NCBI GenBank assembly: GCA_045586385.1
Contig: JAZNAE010000096.1
Location: 1 to 64,000, forward strand
Reading direction: 5' to 3'
Source of the DNA: Suilimivivens sp045586385
GTDB lineage: Bacteria; Bacillota; Clostridia; Lachnospirales; Lachnospiraceae
Length of the DNA: 64,000 nucleotides
Positions 1 through 7,563 of this stretch are shown one piece after another (the first letter of the stretch is position 1; each line of letters starts with the position of its first letter). The position numbers were made by a program, and so were the translations under genes. The notes under the pieces were generated by a model. That model made no database searches, was not told the origin of the DNA, and saw only the letters and a list, made by a program, of their open reading frames with translations.

Positions 1-150
1 GGCCTCCGACTTAATATTCCAAGTATGAAGCAGTATAGAAAAAATAATAGAATATCATACTATTCATTTTATACAGAAAAATGGGCGAATTGTTTGGGGG
101 AATATGTAACTAAATGCAAATCAATGGGGCAGGCAATTATAGATTTTTAG
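1..150 (+). CDS. C-terminal end of an unidentified protein (cut by window edge)
   Basis: Frame 1 is open from the first base to a TAG at 148-150 and encodes 49 residues ending in GQAIIDF. The composition (aromatic and basic residues mixed, several Cys) is protein-like but no family is recognised. The rest of the gene lies outside the window. It precedes the HD-domain gene by about 95 bases that contain the first copy of a spacer repeat. An open frame of this length could arise by chance, so this is tentative. Confidence 0.4.
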   Translation, partial: GLRLNIPSMKQYRKNNRISYYSFYTEKWANCLGEYVTKCKSMGQAIIDF

Positions 151-171
151 GAATTTAATTTTAACAATACA

Positions 172-231
172 CTTGAAACTTTCAGTCTTACAGAGAGATT
201 GAAAGCACGCATGAATTTGAAGTTTACAGCG
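172..231 (+). repeat. Spacer repeat copy 1 (upstream of HD gene)
   Basis: The segment 181-210 matches 841-870 at about 23 of 30 positions, nearly all differences being transitions. The shared core is CAGTCT, then GAGATTG and AAGCAC. Both copies sit just before an unrelated accessory gene. The motif TTCAG recurs at 1376-1380 and 1541-1545. The function is unknown. Confidence 0.55.
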
Positions 232-244
232 AATGGAGGCTATG

Positions 245-826
245 ATGAAAATACCATCAGTTGAAGAGGCGGAAAAGTTGATTGAAGAAGCAGCTGAATT
301 AAATCCGGGTCCTTGGATTGAACACAATAAAACAGCAGGATTTTGTGCAAGAACAATTGCGGAAAAATGCGATGATATGAATCCTGATGCTGCATATGTA
401 ATGGGACTATTACATGATATAGGCAGGCGTGAAGGCATAATGGATATGAGACATATTTATGCGGGATATTTATTTATGAGTTCTTTAGGTTATGATGATA
501 GCGCGAGAATATGTTTAACACATTCGTTTCCATACAAAAATATTGGTGCATATAATGGACAGAATGACTGCTCAGAAGAGGAAACGGAATATATACATAA
601 TTATATAGATATGTTGGAATACAATGATTACGATAGATTAATTCAATTGTGTGATGCAATCTCGTTCCCTAATGGACCAACATATGTAGAAAAAAGATTA
701 GTAGATGTTGTTATAAGAAGAGGATTTAATGATTTGACTATTCCAAAATGGAAGGCTTTTTTGGAGTTGAAAAAATTCTTTGATGAAAAAGTAGGTATGG
801 ATATTTACAAATTATTAAATGTGTAA
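245..826 (+). CDS. HD-domain protein (predicted metal-dependent phosphohydrolase)
   Basis: This 193-residue protein carries the HD-superfamily core: an upstream His (EHNKTAG), then LLHDIGRR with the paired His-Asp, and later conserved His and Asp residues (THSFP, LCDAIS). HD proteins hydrolyse phosphate esters or nucleotides using divalent metal; the substrate cannot be read from sequence. An ideal GGAGG at 235-239 lies five bases before ATG 245. The ATG at 233 would overlap that ribosome site and the ATG at 242 is too close to it, so 245 is preferred. The gene sits in a patch of unrelated small genes divided by similar spacers, suggesting horizontally acquired cassette-like DNA. No transmembrane segment is visible, so it is probably cytoplasmic. 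Confidence 0.8.
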   Translation: MKIPSVEEAEKLIEEAAELNPGPWIEHNKTAGFCARTIAEKCDDMNPDAAYVMGLLHDIGRREGIMDMRHIYAGYLFMSSLGYDDSARICLTHSFPYKNIGAYNGQNDCSEEETEYIHNYIDMLEYNDYDRLIQLCDAISFPNGPTYVEKRLVDVVIRRGFNDLTIPKWKAFLELKKFFDEKVGMDIYKLLNV

Positions 827-827
827 C

Positions 828-892
828 TCCTTAGACAAATCTCAGTCTCATGGCGAGATTGGAAGCACACGAAGATTTGAATTTGATGATTG
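828..892 (+). repeat. Spacer repeat copy 2 (upstream of GNAT gene)
   Basis: This is the second copy of the spacer seen at 172-231, lying between the HD gene stop and the GNAT start. It can form a small TCTC/GAGA hairpin (846-858). Together the two copies give a gene-spacer-gene-spacer arrangement. Confidence 0.55.
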
Positions 893-913
893 TTTGAGGT
901 GAATTATAGGAAT

Positions 914-1360
914 ATGAGTAATCAAAAATACGAATTGAGAAGTGTAACAGAAAATGATTATGATTTTGTATACCAAGTAAAAAGAGATGCTTATAAAAAG
1001 TATGTAGAGATGTGTTTTGGAAACTGGGATGAGGAACAGCAGAAAGAGTATTTCAAAAGGTTTATGGAAGCATATAAAGAAGGGGCATTTATTATTTCTT
1101 TTGATGGAAAAGATATTGGGTTTTATAACGGTTGCATGATAGATAATAAATATGAAATCGGTAATATTTGTATTATTCCAGAATATCAAAACAGAGGGAT
1201 CGGAACAGATATATTGAAAGATGTTTTATCAGAAAATTCGGATAAAGAAATTACTATTCAATATTTTAAGCAGAATCCAGTCGGAAGATTATATGAAAGA
1301 CTTGGTTTTAAATTTCTTGGTGAAACACAATTTCATTATCAGATGATTAAGGAAATATAA
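914..1360 (+). CDS. GNAT-family N-acetyltransferase
   Basis: This 148-residue protein follows the GNAT plan: an N-terminal strand-helix (YELRSVTENDYDFVYQVK), a central strand, and motif A with the acetyl-CoA pyrophosphate loop QNRGIG near residue 95, then a C-terminal LYERLGFKFLGE typical of motif B. It should transfer an acetyl group from acetyl-CoA to an amine; the acceptor cannot be predicted. The ATG at 914 is chosen because the family N-terminus starts right there; a GAGGTG lies 12 bases upstream and a weak AGG is closer. In-frame TTG 890 or GTG 899 are possible but less likely. It lies in the same spacer-repeat patch as the HD gene. Confidence 0.85.
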   Translation: MSNQKYELRSVTENDYDFVYQVKRDAYKKYVEMCFGNWDEEQQKEYFKRFMEAYKEGAFIISFDGKDIGFYNGCMIDNKYEIGNICIIPEYQNRGIGTDILKDVLSENSDKEITIQYFKQNPVGRLYERLGFKFLGETQFHYQMIKEI

Positions 1361-1370
1361 AAGTTCTCAA

Positions 1371-1550
1371 CAAATTTCAGTTAGTAGGAGTGTTCGCCAT
1401 GCCGACAGACTCGCAAGCAGAGCTTGCTCGTTGTCGCGGCGTTCGCCGTATGCATCTGAACTCGAATATGCCTGCCTGTGAGCAAGCTCCCGTCAGTCAA
1501 TTCGGTTCATCTGCGCATGGCTCATAGCTACGCGCAAACTTTCAGGTTAG
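1371..1550. other. Highly structured GC-richer intergenic element with nested inverted repeats
   Basis: No gene is seen between 1361 and 1621. The stretch contains outer arms GCCATGC (1396-1402) and GCATGGC (1515-1521), GAGCTTGCTC (1420-1429) with its exact inverse GAGCAAGCTC (1480-1489), a local hairpin GCAAGC-AGA-GCTTGC (1413-1427), a hairpin CGGC-GTTC-GCCG (1437-1448), and TGAACTCGAA (1457-1466) facing TTCGGTTCA (1501-1509). Imperfect direct repeats flank it (1371-1384 and 1535-1550, sharing CAAA, TTCAG and TTAG). It is visibly richer in G and C than its neighbours. It could be a mobile palindromic element or a structured RNA; it has no terminator-like T run. Confidence 0.55.
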
Positions 1551-1621
1551 TTTATCTACTTTGCGTAGGTAGTAAATTCTAAGTCCGGTGTTTATGATAT
1601 TTTCATAGGAGGTGCATAGGT

Positions 1622-2293
1622 ATGAATCAATATGTAACAGGAGCAGTGATTAAAGAACTGCGAGAAAAATATCATTTAACACAGGCTGAACTTGCTGAGA
1701 AATTGAATGTTTCAGATAAAACAGTTTCTAAGTGGGAAACTGCAAAAGGATATCCGGATATTTCTTTGCTTGAACCAATAGCAAACGTTTTCGGTATTTC
1801 CATCGCAGAATTGCTTTCAGGGAATGCAGTCTATAATGTGAATATTTCAGCCAATATGATGCGTTCAAAGTTTTATGTGTGTCCGGCTTGTGGAAATAGT
1901 ATTCACAGTATGGGTGAAGCGGTCATTCAGTGCCACGGAATAATTCTTAAGCCATGTCAGGCAGAAGAAACGGATGAGAATCATATGGTTTTTATTGAGC
2001 GAATTGAAGATGAGTATTATATTCGTGTTGAGCATGATATGACGAAACAGCATTATATTTCTTTTATTGCCGGAGTGTCATCAGATAAAGTCCAGATGAT
2101 AAAGTTATATCCGGAGGGAAATGCGGAGGCAAGAATAAAGATAAATGGAGTCAGAAAAATTCTTTTTTATTGCAATAGAGATGGTTTGTTTTCTGTTACA
2201 CCTGTTAAAGGAATAGATGATAAACAAACTTCTTATGATGATACAGAAGAACGTAAAGCATTAGAACAAACTGCAAAGGTACTGTTTGGATAA
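1622..2293 (+). CDS. XRE-type HTH regulator fused to a desulfoferrodoxin/superoxide-reductase-like domain
   Basis: Residues 1-65 are a classical XRE HTH (LTQAELAEKLNVSDKTVSKWE). From about residue 83 the protein matches the desulfoferrodoxin plan: CPAC (C87, C90) and C104-H105 at the desulforedoxin-type iron site, where the family has two adjacent Cys; then H121, H138 and H144 and C184 in the order and spacing of the superoxide reductase catalytic iron ligands (HDMTKQHYI fits HPMxPEHYI). The last His ligand, normally three residues after the Cys (CNxHG), is Asp187 here (CNRDG). I infer a redox- or iron-responsive DNA-binding protein rather than a normal superoxide reductase. AGGAGGT at 1607-1613 lies eight bases before the ATG. 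Residues 195-223 are a charged tail. Confidence 0.75.
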   Translation: MNQYVTGAVIKELREKYHLTQAELAEKLNVSDKTVSKWETAKGYPDISLLEPIANVFGISIAELLSGNAVYNVNISANMMRSKFYVCPACGNSIHSMGEAVIQCHGIILKPCQAEETDENHMVFIERIEDEYYIRVEHDMTKQHYISFIAGVSSDKVQMIKLYPEGNAEARIKINGVRKILFYCNRDGLFSVTPVKGIDDKQTSYDDTEERKALEQTAKVLFG

Positions 2294-2357
2294 GGCTAAA
2301 TATGGTACAACCTTCAGGTATTCTTATAGTTAAACAGAAGTAATTTTATATTCCCAC

Positions 2358-2387
2358 TTGCAAATTTATGCCGCTACATGTTACTAT
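2358..2387 (+). promoter_or_regulatory. Predicted promoter for the ZTP leader and purO
   Basis: TTGCAA (2358-2363) and TACTAT (2382-2387) are separated by 18 bases. This places the transcription start just before the riboswitch aptamer that begins near 2400, which supports the call. Confidence 0.5.
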
Positions 2388-2399
2388 GAATGCAGAAAG

Positions 2400-2515
2400 C
2401 ACCACGCAACTGGCGGAAAACGGGAAACCGTTGTGAGAGAACTCACAGGGAGCGTGGTCCTAATAAGAATGCCGACCGCCTGGGCGAACACTTTTTGGTG
2501 TACCGCTCAGGCGGT
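2400..2515 (+). promoter_or_regulatory. ZTP (pfl) riboswitch
   Basis: The leader shows the ZTP-riboswitch features. P1 is ACCACGC (2401-2407) paired with GCGTGGT (2452-2458). AACTGGCGGA follows P1, a GAAA-capped hairpin forms from AACGG/CCGTT, an extra hairpin GTGAG/CTCAC follows, then AGGGAGCG, and the 3' signature CCGACCGCCTGGGC is at 2472-2485. GGCGG (2412-2416) can pair with CCGCC (2476-2480), the family pseudoknot. The same CCGCC belongs to a downstream terminator, so ligand binding should prevent termination (ON switch). ZTP riboswitches sense ZMP/ZTP, and ZMP is AICAR, the substrate of the second downstream gene. The fit between ligand and genes is direct. Confidence 0.9.
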
Positions 2516-2520
2516 TTTTT
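2475..2520 (+). terminator. Riboswitch expression-platform terminator
   Basis: CCGCCTGGGCG (2476-2486) pairs with CGCTCAGGCGG (2504-2514) with one G-U pair, followed by six T (2515-2520). It overlaps the 3' half of the ZTP pseudoknot, so the two structures are mutually exclusive. Confidence 0.9.
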
Positions 2521-2560
2521 GTAACTATAATTGACATGTCAGAACAATGGAGGTTGACAA

Positions 2561-3274
2561 ATGAAAATGTTATCACTCAAAGAAGAACTGAAGAACAATG
2601 CTTATCCCGGACGTGGAATCATTATCGGAAAAACACCCAATGGAAAGTATGCGGTAACTGCTTACTTTATCATGGGAAGAAGCGGAAACAGCCGTAACCG
2701 TGTCTTTGTGGAAGAGGGACAGGGAATCCGTACACAGGCTTTTGACCCTTCCAAGTTAGAAGATCCTAGCCTTATTATTTATGCGCCGGTGAGAGTTCTT
2801 GGAAATAAGACAATCGTAACAAACGGTGACCAGACAGATACCATTTATGAAGGAATGGACAAACAGCTTACTTTTGAACAGTCCTTAAGAAGCCGTGAAT
2901 TTGAACCGGACGGTCCTAACTATACACCCCGTATTTCCGGTATTATGCATATTGAAAACGGAAGTTACAATTATGCAATGTCTATTTTAAAAAGCAACAA
3001 CGGAAACCCTGAAAGCTGCAACAGATATACATTTGCATATGAGAATCCGGTAGCAGGGGAAGGACACTTCATCCATACATATATGCATGACGGAAATCCT
3101 CTTCCCAGCTTTGAAGGAGAGCCTAAGCTTGTGGATATGATGGATGACATGGAAGCATTCACAGATATGCTTTGGGAAAACTTAAATGAAGAAAATAAGG
3201 TATCTCTTTTCGTGAGATATATCAACATTGCAACAGGCCAGTACACAACAAAAATTGTGAACAAGAACAAATAA
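2561..3274 (+). CDS. purO: IMP cyclohydrolase, PurO type
   Basis: This 237-residue protein belongs to the archaeal-type IMP cyclohydrolase family, which closes the FAICAR ring to IMP as the last step of purine biosynthesis. Recognisable segments are YPGRGIIIGKTPNGKYAVTAYFIMGRS at the N-terminus (residues 15-41) and the later PNYTPRISG block; the N-terminal nucleophile-type fold of this family is unrelated to the N-terminal half of PurH. GGAGG (2549-2553) lies seven bases before the ATG. It is followed 28 bases later by the AICAR formyltransferase and preceded by the ZTP riboswitch, so the two final steps are made by separate proteins under one RNA switch. It is probably cytoplasmic and full length. 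Confidence 0.88.
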   Translation: MKMLSLKEELKNNAYPGRGIIIGKTPNGKYAVTAYFIMGRSGNSRNRVFVEEGQGIRTQAFDPSKLEDPSLIIYAPVRVLGNKTIVTNGDQTDTIYEGMDKQLTFEQSLRSREFEPDGPNYTPRISGIMHIENGSYNYAMSILKSNNGNPESCNRYTFAYENPVAGEGHFIHTYMHDGNPLPSFEGEPKLVDMMDDMEAFTDMLWENLNEENKVSLFVRYINIATGQYTTKIVNKNK

Positions 3275-3302
3275 CAGAAGCAGAAATATAAGGAGAAAAG
3301 TG

Positions 3303-4481
3303 ATGAACGAAATCGAATTAAAATATGGATGTAACCCGAACCAAAAGCCTTCCCGTATTTACATGGAAGACGGCAGCGAACTTCCTGTAACCGTATTAAA
3401 CGGAAAGCCCGGTTATATTAACTTTTTGGATGCCTTTAACGGATGGCAGCTTGTTAAGGAATTAAAGAAAGCAACAGGACTTCCTGCAGCCACCTCCTTT
3501 AAGCATGTATCCCCTGCAGGTGCAGCAGTAGGTCTTCCTCTTGATGAAACCCTGGCAAAAATTTACTGGGTGGATGACCTTGGAGAGCTTTCTCCCCTTG
3601 CATGTGCATATGCAAGAGCGAGAGGTGCAGACAGAATGAGTTCCTTTGGCGATTTTATTGCACTTTCCGATATTTGTGATGCAGATACTGCCCGTCTTAT
3701 TAAACGTGAAGTATCTGATGGTGTAATTGCACCCGGATATACTGACGAAGCTCTTGCTATGTTAAAGGAAAAGAAAAAAGGTGCTTACAATGTAATTCAG
3801 ATCGATGAAGCGTACGTTCCTGCTCCTGTTGAGAAAAAACAGGTATATGGTATTACCTTTGAACAGGGAAGAAACGAACTTGACATTGATAATGACTTGC
3901 TTTCTAATGTAGTAACCAAGAACAAAGAAATTCCCGAAAGTGCATTGATTGATATGAAGATTGCACTGATTACTTTAAAATATACACAGTCTAACTCTGT
4001 ATGCTATGTAAAGAACGGACAGGCAATCGGTATCGGTGCGGGACAGCAGTCCAGAGTGCATTGTACCAGACTTGCGGGACAGAAGGCTGATAACTGGTTC
4101 CTTCGTCAGTCTCCCCAGGTACTTGGCCTTCAGTTTGTAGATACACTTGGCAGAGCGGAAAGAGATAATGCCATTGATAATTATATTGGTGATGAGTATA
4201 TGGATGTGCTTGCAGAAGGTGCTTGGCAGAGAGAATTTAAAGTAAAACCTGCAGTATTTACCGAAGAAGAAAAGAGAGCATGGCTTGATAAGATGCAGGA
4301 TGTGACATTAGGCTCCGATGCATTCTTCCCCTTCTCTGACAATGTGGAACGTGCACGTAAGAGCGGCGTGAAGTATATTGCACAGCCCGGTGGTTCTGTA
4401 AGAGATGACCTGGTAATTGAATGCTGTGATAAGTATGATATGGCAATGGCATTTACCGGAATCAGACTCTTCCACCACTAA
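3303..4481 (+). CDS. purH: Stand-alone phosphoribosylaminoimidazolecarboxamide (AICAR) formyltransferase
   Basis: This 392-residue protein covers only the AICAR transformylase part of PurH, moving a formyl group from 10-formyl-tetrahydrofolate to AICAR to make FAICAR. The family segments are visible: KYGCNPNQKPSRIY near the N-terminus, SFKHVSPAGAA around residues 65-75 with the conserved Lys-His pair, and SNSVCYVKNGQAIGIGAGQQSRVHCTRLAG (spanning about 230-260), then AFFPFSDNVERA and YIAQPGGSVRDD near the C-terminus. The MGS-like IMP cyclohydrolase half is absent; PurO upstream supplies that activity. AGGAG 3291-3295 precedes ATG 3303 by seven bases; a GTG at 3300 is one codon upstream but less well placed. 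The symbol purH is used in the sense of the transformylase domain only. Confidence 0.9.
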   Translation: MNEIELKYGCNPNQKPSRIYMEDGSELPVTVLNGKPGYINFLDAFNGWQLVKELKKATGLPAATSFKHVSPAGAAVGLPLDETLAKIYWVDDLGELSPLACAYARARGADRMSSFGDFIALSDICDADTARLIKREVSDGVIAPGYTDEALAMLKEKKKGAYNVIQIDEAYVPAPVEKKQVYGITFEQGRNELDIDNDLLSNVVTKNKEIPESALIDMKIALITLKYTQSNSVCYVKNGQAIGIGAGQQSRVHCTRLAGQKADNWFLRQSPQVLGLQFVDTLGRAERDNAIDNYIGDEYMDVLAEGAWQREFKVKPAVFTEEEKRAWLDKMQDVTLGSDAFFPFSDNVERARKSGVKYIAQPGGSVRDDLVIECCDKYDMAMAFTGIRLFHH

Positions 4482-4522
4482 AAAATAGGAAAAAAGAATT
4501 GTCAGAAAAATCCAATAAATGA

Positions 4523-4551
4523 TTGAGGAAAACTGAATATTCTGTTATAAT
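4523..4551 (+). promoter_or_regulatory. Predicted sigma-A-type promoter of the glycerol operon
   Basis: TTGAGG (4523-4528), a 17-base spacer and a perfect TATAAT (4546-4551). It is followed within 12 bases by a hairpin and then by the glpA-like gene at 4639. Confidence 0.6.
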
Positions 4552-4562
4552 AAAAAAGGCGA

Positions 4563-4608
4563 ACCATACAAGAATTAAACGAAGAAGAGTTTTTGTATGG
4601 TCGTTTTT
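4563..4608 (+). terminator. Leader hairpin with T run upstream of the glycerol operon
   Basis: ACCATACAA (4563-4571) pairs perfectly with TTGTATGGT (4593-4601), followed by CGTTTTTG. The hairpin lies between the predicted promoter and the first glycerol gene, so it would act on the operon's own leader as an attenuator rather than ending the upstream gene. In other Firmicutes the antiterminator GlpP acts on a glycerol leader hairpin; no GlpP gene is in the window, so that link is only a suggestion. Confidence 0.5.
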
Positions 4609-4638
4609 GTATATTCAAAATTTTAAGAAGGTATTTTC

Positions 4639-6126
4639 ATGTGTAACAGAGTAGAACAGGATAGAGATTTTGACGTACTGATTATCGGTGCAGGGGTATG
4701 CGGAAGTGCCATTGCAAGGGAATTATCCAGAAAAAAAATAAAGATAGCAGTACTTGAAAAAGAAGCCGATATTTGCGAAGGAACCTCTAAAGCAAACAGT
4801 GGAATTGTCCATGCGGGATATGATGCAAAACCGGGCACGCTGAAAGCAAAGTTAAATGTGCAGGGAAGCCGTATGATGAAAAAACTTTCAGAGGAACTGG
4901 ATTTTGCTTATAAGCAAAAAGGTGCCATGGTTCTTTGCATGGATGAAAAAGACAAAGAAAAGCTGGAAGAATTAAAGCAGCGTGGCATTGCAAACGGTGT
5001 AGAAGAGTTACGACTTCTTAACAGGCAGCAGATACTTGCCATGGAGCCTTCCGTAAACCCGGAAGTGGTTGCGGCTCTTTATGCACCTACAAGTGCGCTT
5101 GTTTGTCCTTTTGAACTGACCATTGCACTGGCAGAAAATGCGGTGGTGAATGGAGCAGAGTTCTTTTTATCCACTGAAGTTACAGATGTCATAAAGGAAG
5201 AGGACGGATTTTGTGTAAAGACTTCAAAAGGTGATTTTTATACAAAAGTAGTCATTAATGCCGCCGGTGTTTATGCGGATAGAATACATAATATGGTAAG
5301 TAGCGAAGCAGACCGGATTTCCATAACACCCAGAAAAGGGGAATACCTTCTGTACGATAAAGCAGTGGGAGATATGGTGAGTTGTACATTATTTCAATTA
5401 CCCACGGTCCTCGGAAAAGGAATTTTGGTAACGCCTACAGTACACGGCAACCTGCTTACGGGTCCCACGGCACAGGATTGTGAGGACAAAGATGTGACGC
5501 CCACATCACAAATTGGAATTGCCCAAATACAGGAAAAGACTGCGCAGAGCATTGTAAATGTACCTTTCGGTCAGGTAATTACTTCTTTTGCCGGTTTACG
5601 TGCCCATGGTGAGACTGGAGATTTCACCATAGGACAGGTGCCGGGAGTTTCGGGATTTTTTGACGTGGCAGGTATTGAGTCTCCGGGACTTAGCTGTGCG
5701 CCTGCAATCGGTGTGTATGTAGCAGATTTAGTAAATGATTATATGCCGGCAGCAGACAAGGCTGATTTTATAGCAGAGAGAAAAGGAATTCCTCATATGG
5801 CAAATCTTTCTGCGGAAGAAAAACAAAGACTGATTCTTCATAATCCGGCTTACGGAAATGTGATATGCAGATGTGAGATGGTGACGGAAGGAGAAATCTT
5901 AGATGCTATTCACAGACCTTTAGGTGCCACTACCACTGATGGTATTAAGCGCAGAACCAGAGCGGGGATGGGGCGTTGCCAGTCGGGATTTTGCTTGCCG
6001 AAGGTCATAGAAATTTTGGCAAGGGAATTAAAGGTAGAAGAAAATAGCATTTGTAAAGCATCGGGAGATTCTTTTTATCTAATAGAAGATTCGCAGCTTT
6101 CCTTGGAAGGAGGCGAAGAGATATGA
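4639..6126 (+). CDS. glpA: FAD-dependent glycerol-3-phosphate dehydrogenase, GlpA-like
   Basis: This 495-residue flavoprotein begins with a dinucleotide-binding fold (DVLIIGAGVCGSAIAREL) and a DAO-type FAD domain running to about residue 370 (TPRKGEYLLYDK, FAGLRAHGETGDF). A C-terminal BFD-like [2Fe-2S] domain has CRCE, then CQSGFC. The family oxidises sn-glycerol 3-phosphate to dihydroxyacetone phosphate. It overlaps the next gene by four bases (ATGA) and is followed by glycerol kinase, so the three form one operon for glycerol use. No membrane segments are seen; in the E. coli GlpABC paradigm a separate anchor passes electrons to quinone, and no GlpC homologue is present here. An alternative electron acceptor is therefore likely. 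Confidence 0.85.
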   Translation: MCNRVEQDRDFDVLIIGAGVCGSAIARELSRKKIKIAVLEKEADICEGTSKANSGIVHAGYDAKPGTLKAKLNVQGSRMMKKLSEELDFAYKQKGAMVLCMDEKDKEKLEELKQRGIANGVEELRLLNRQQILAMEPSVNPEVVAALYAPTSALVCPFELTIALAENAVVNGAEFFLSTEVTDVIKEEDGFCVKTSKGDFYTKVVINAAGVYADRIHNMVSSEADRISITPRKGEYLLYDKAVGDMVSCTLFQLPTVLGKGILVTPTVHGNLLTGPTAQDCEDKDVTPTSQIGIAQIQEKTAQSIVNVPFGQVITSFAGLRAHGETGDFTIGQVPGVSGFFDVAGIESPGLSCAPAIGVYVADLVNDYMPAADKADFIAERKGIPHMANLSAEEKQRLILHNPAYGNVICRCEMVTEGEILDAIHRPLGATTTDGIKRRTRAGMGRCQSGFCLPKVIEILARELKVEENSICKASGDSFYLIEDSQLSLEGGEEI

Positions 6127-7538
6127 AAACAGAACTTTTAGTTATCGGTGGTGGGCCTGCCGGAATGGCAGCAGCACTTTCCGCATATGAGCAGGGAATC
6201 CGGGATATTGTCATTGTGGAAAGAGACAAAGAATTAGGCGGTATTTTAAATCAGTGTATTCATAACGGCTTCGGACTTCATACTTTTAAGGAGGAACTGA
6301 CCGGACCGGAATATGCCGCAAGGTATGTCGCACAAATAGAGGAAAAAGCGATACCTTGTTTACTGAATACTATGGTAACGGACTTACAGGGAGGAAATCC
6401 TTGCAAAGTAACTGCTATGAACAAAGATAAAGGGCTCTTTATCATAGAAGCACAGGCGGTTATTTTGGCGATGGGGTGCCGTGAAAAACCCAGAGGAGCC
6501 ATGAATATAGCAGGAAGCAGACCTGCCGGAATTTATGCCGCAGGAACCGCCCAATACTTTGTAAATAGAGAGGGTGTACTTCCGGGAAAAGAGATAGTGA
6601 TTGTGGGTTCCGGCGATATCGGGCTAATTATGGCACGGAGAATGACTCTTCAAGGTGCAAAGGTCAAAATGGTGGCGGAGATTATGCCCTACTCCGGAGG
6701 TCTTCGGAGAAATATCGTCCAGTGTCTGGATGACTACGGGATACCTCTTAAATTAAATCATACTGTAGTAGAAATACACGGAAAAGATAGAGTGACGGGA
6801 GTTACTGTTGCAAGGGTGGATGAAAACTTAAAACCGATTGCAGACAGTGAGGAATTTGTATCCTGTGATACAGTGCTTTTCTCTTGCGGGCTGATTCCTG
6901 AGAACGAATTGTCCAAGGCAGCAGGGGCGGATATGGACAGTGTCACCAAAGGTCCGGTGGTGAATGTCAGATTGCAGACCACGGCAGAAGGCATTTTTGC
7001 CTGCGGAAATGTGCTTCATGTACATGACCTGGTAGATAATGTTTCAAAAGAAGCAAAGCAAGCAGGCTACTACGCTGCAGAATATATCAGAAATAGAGAG
7101 CAGGATTTTGGAGAGGTAGTAAGGCCGAAAATTCCGGAAAAGACCAAGTGTGTATTGCCGGAGGGAAGAGATGCATCAAAGACCCTGATTTGCATTGGAT
7201 GTCCGGTAGGGTGTCTGATTACAGTGGAAGAGGGAAAAGACGGGGAACTTTCCATTACAGGTAATACCTGCAAAAAGGGAGAAAACTACGCAAGAAGTGA
7301 AGTGACAGCACCCAAACGGATGATTACATCTTTCATAAAAGTTGAAAATGGGACTTCTAAGGTAGTTTCCGTAAAAACAGACGGAGAGATTCCAAGAGAT
7401 AAAATAACTGCGTGTATGGAAGAGATTAAGAGGGCCCGACATGCGGCACCGGTGTCGTTAGGTGATGTGTTGATTGAAAACGTGGCCGGAACAGGCATCA
7501 ATATTGTGGCAACTGCTAATGTTGCCGGAAATAACTAA
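6123..7538 (+). CDS. NAD(P)/FAD-dependent oxidoreductase fused to a DUF1667 cysteine domain
   Basis: Residues 1 to about 335 are a pyridine-nucleotide-disulfide-oxidoreductase-like flavoprotein with two Rossmann motifs: VIGGGPAGMAAALSAYE at the N-terminus and IVIVGSGDIGLIMARRM near residue 160, then CGNVLHVHDLVDNV near the FAD C-terminal motif. From about residue 350 the chain continues into a DUF1667-type domain with four Cys (CIGCPVGC and GNTCKKG), which probably binds an iron-sulfur cluster. In some clostridia the three parts (GlpA-like, flavoprotein, DUF1667) are separate neighbouring genes; here the last two are one protein. It is coupled to the preceding gene by a 4-base overlap and likely shuttles electrons from GlpA-bound FAD to NAD or another carrier. 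Confidence 0.82.
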   Translation: MKTELLVIGGGPAGMAAALSAYEQGIRDIVIVERDKELGGILNQCIHNGFGLHTFKEELTGPEYAARYVAQIEEKAIPCLLNTMVTDLQGGNPCKVTAMNKDKGLFIIEAQAVILAMGCREKPRGAMNIAGSRPAGIYAAGTAQYFVNREGVLPGKEIVIVGSGDIGLIMARRMTLQGAKVKMVAEIMPYSGGLRRNIVQCLDDYGIPLKLNHTVVEIHGKDRVTGVTVARVDENLKPIADSEEFVSCDTVLFSCGLIPENELSKAAGADMDSVTKGPVVNVRLQTTAEGIFACGNVLHVHDLVDNVSKEAKQAGYYAAEYIRNREQDFGEVVRPKIPEKTKCVLPEGRDASKTLICIGCPVGCLITVEEGKDGELSITGNTCKKGENYARSEVTAPKRMITSFIKVENGTSKVVSVKTDGEIPRDKITACMEEIKRARHAAPVSLGDVLIENVAGTGINIVATANVAGNN

Positions 7539-7563
7539 GGAGTAAGTGAAAGAAGGGGTTACA

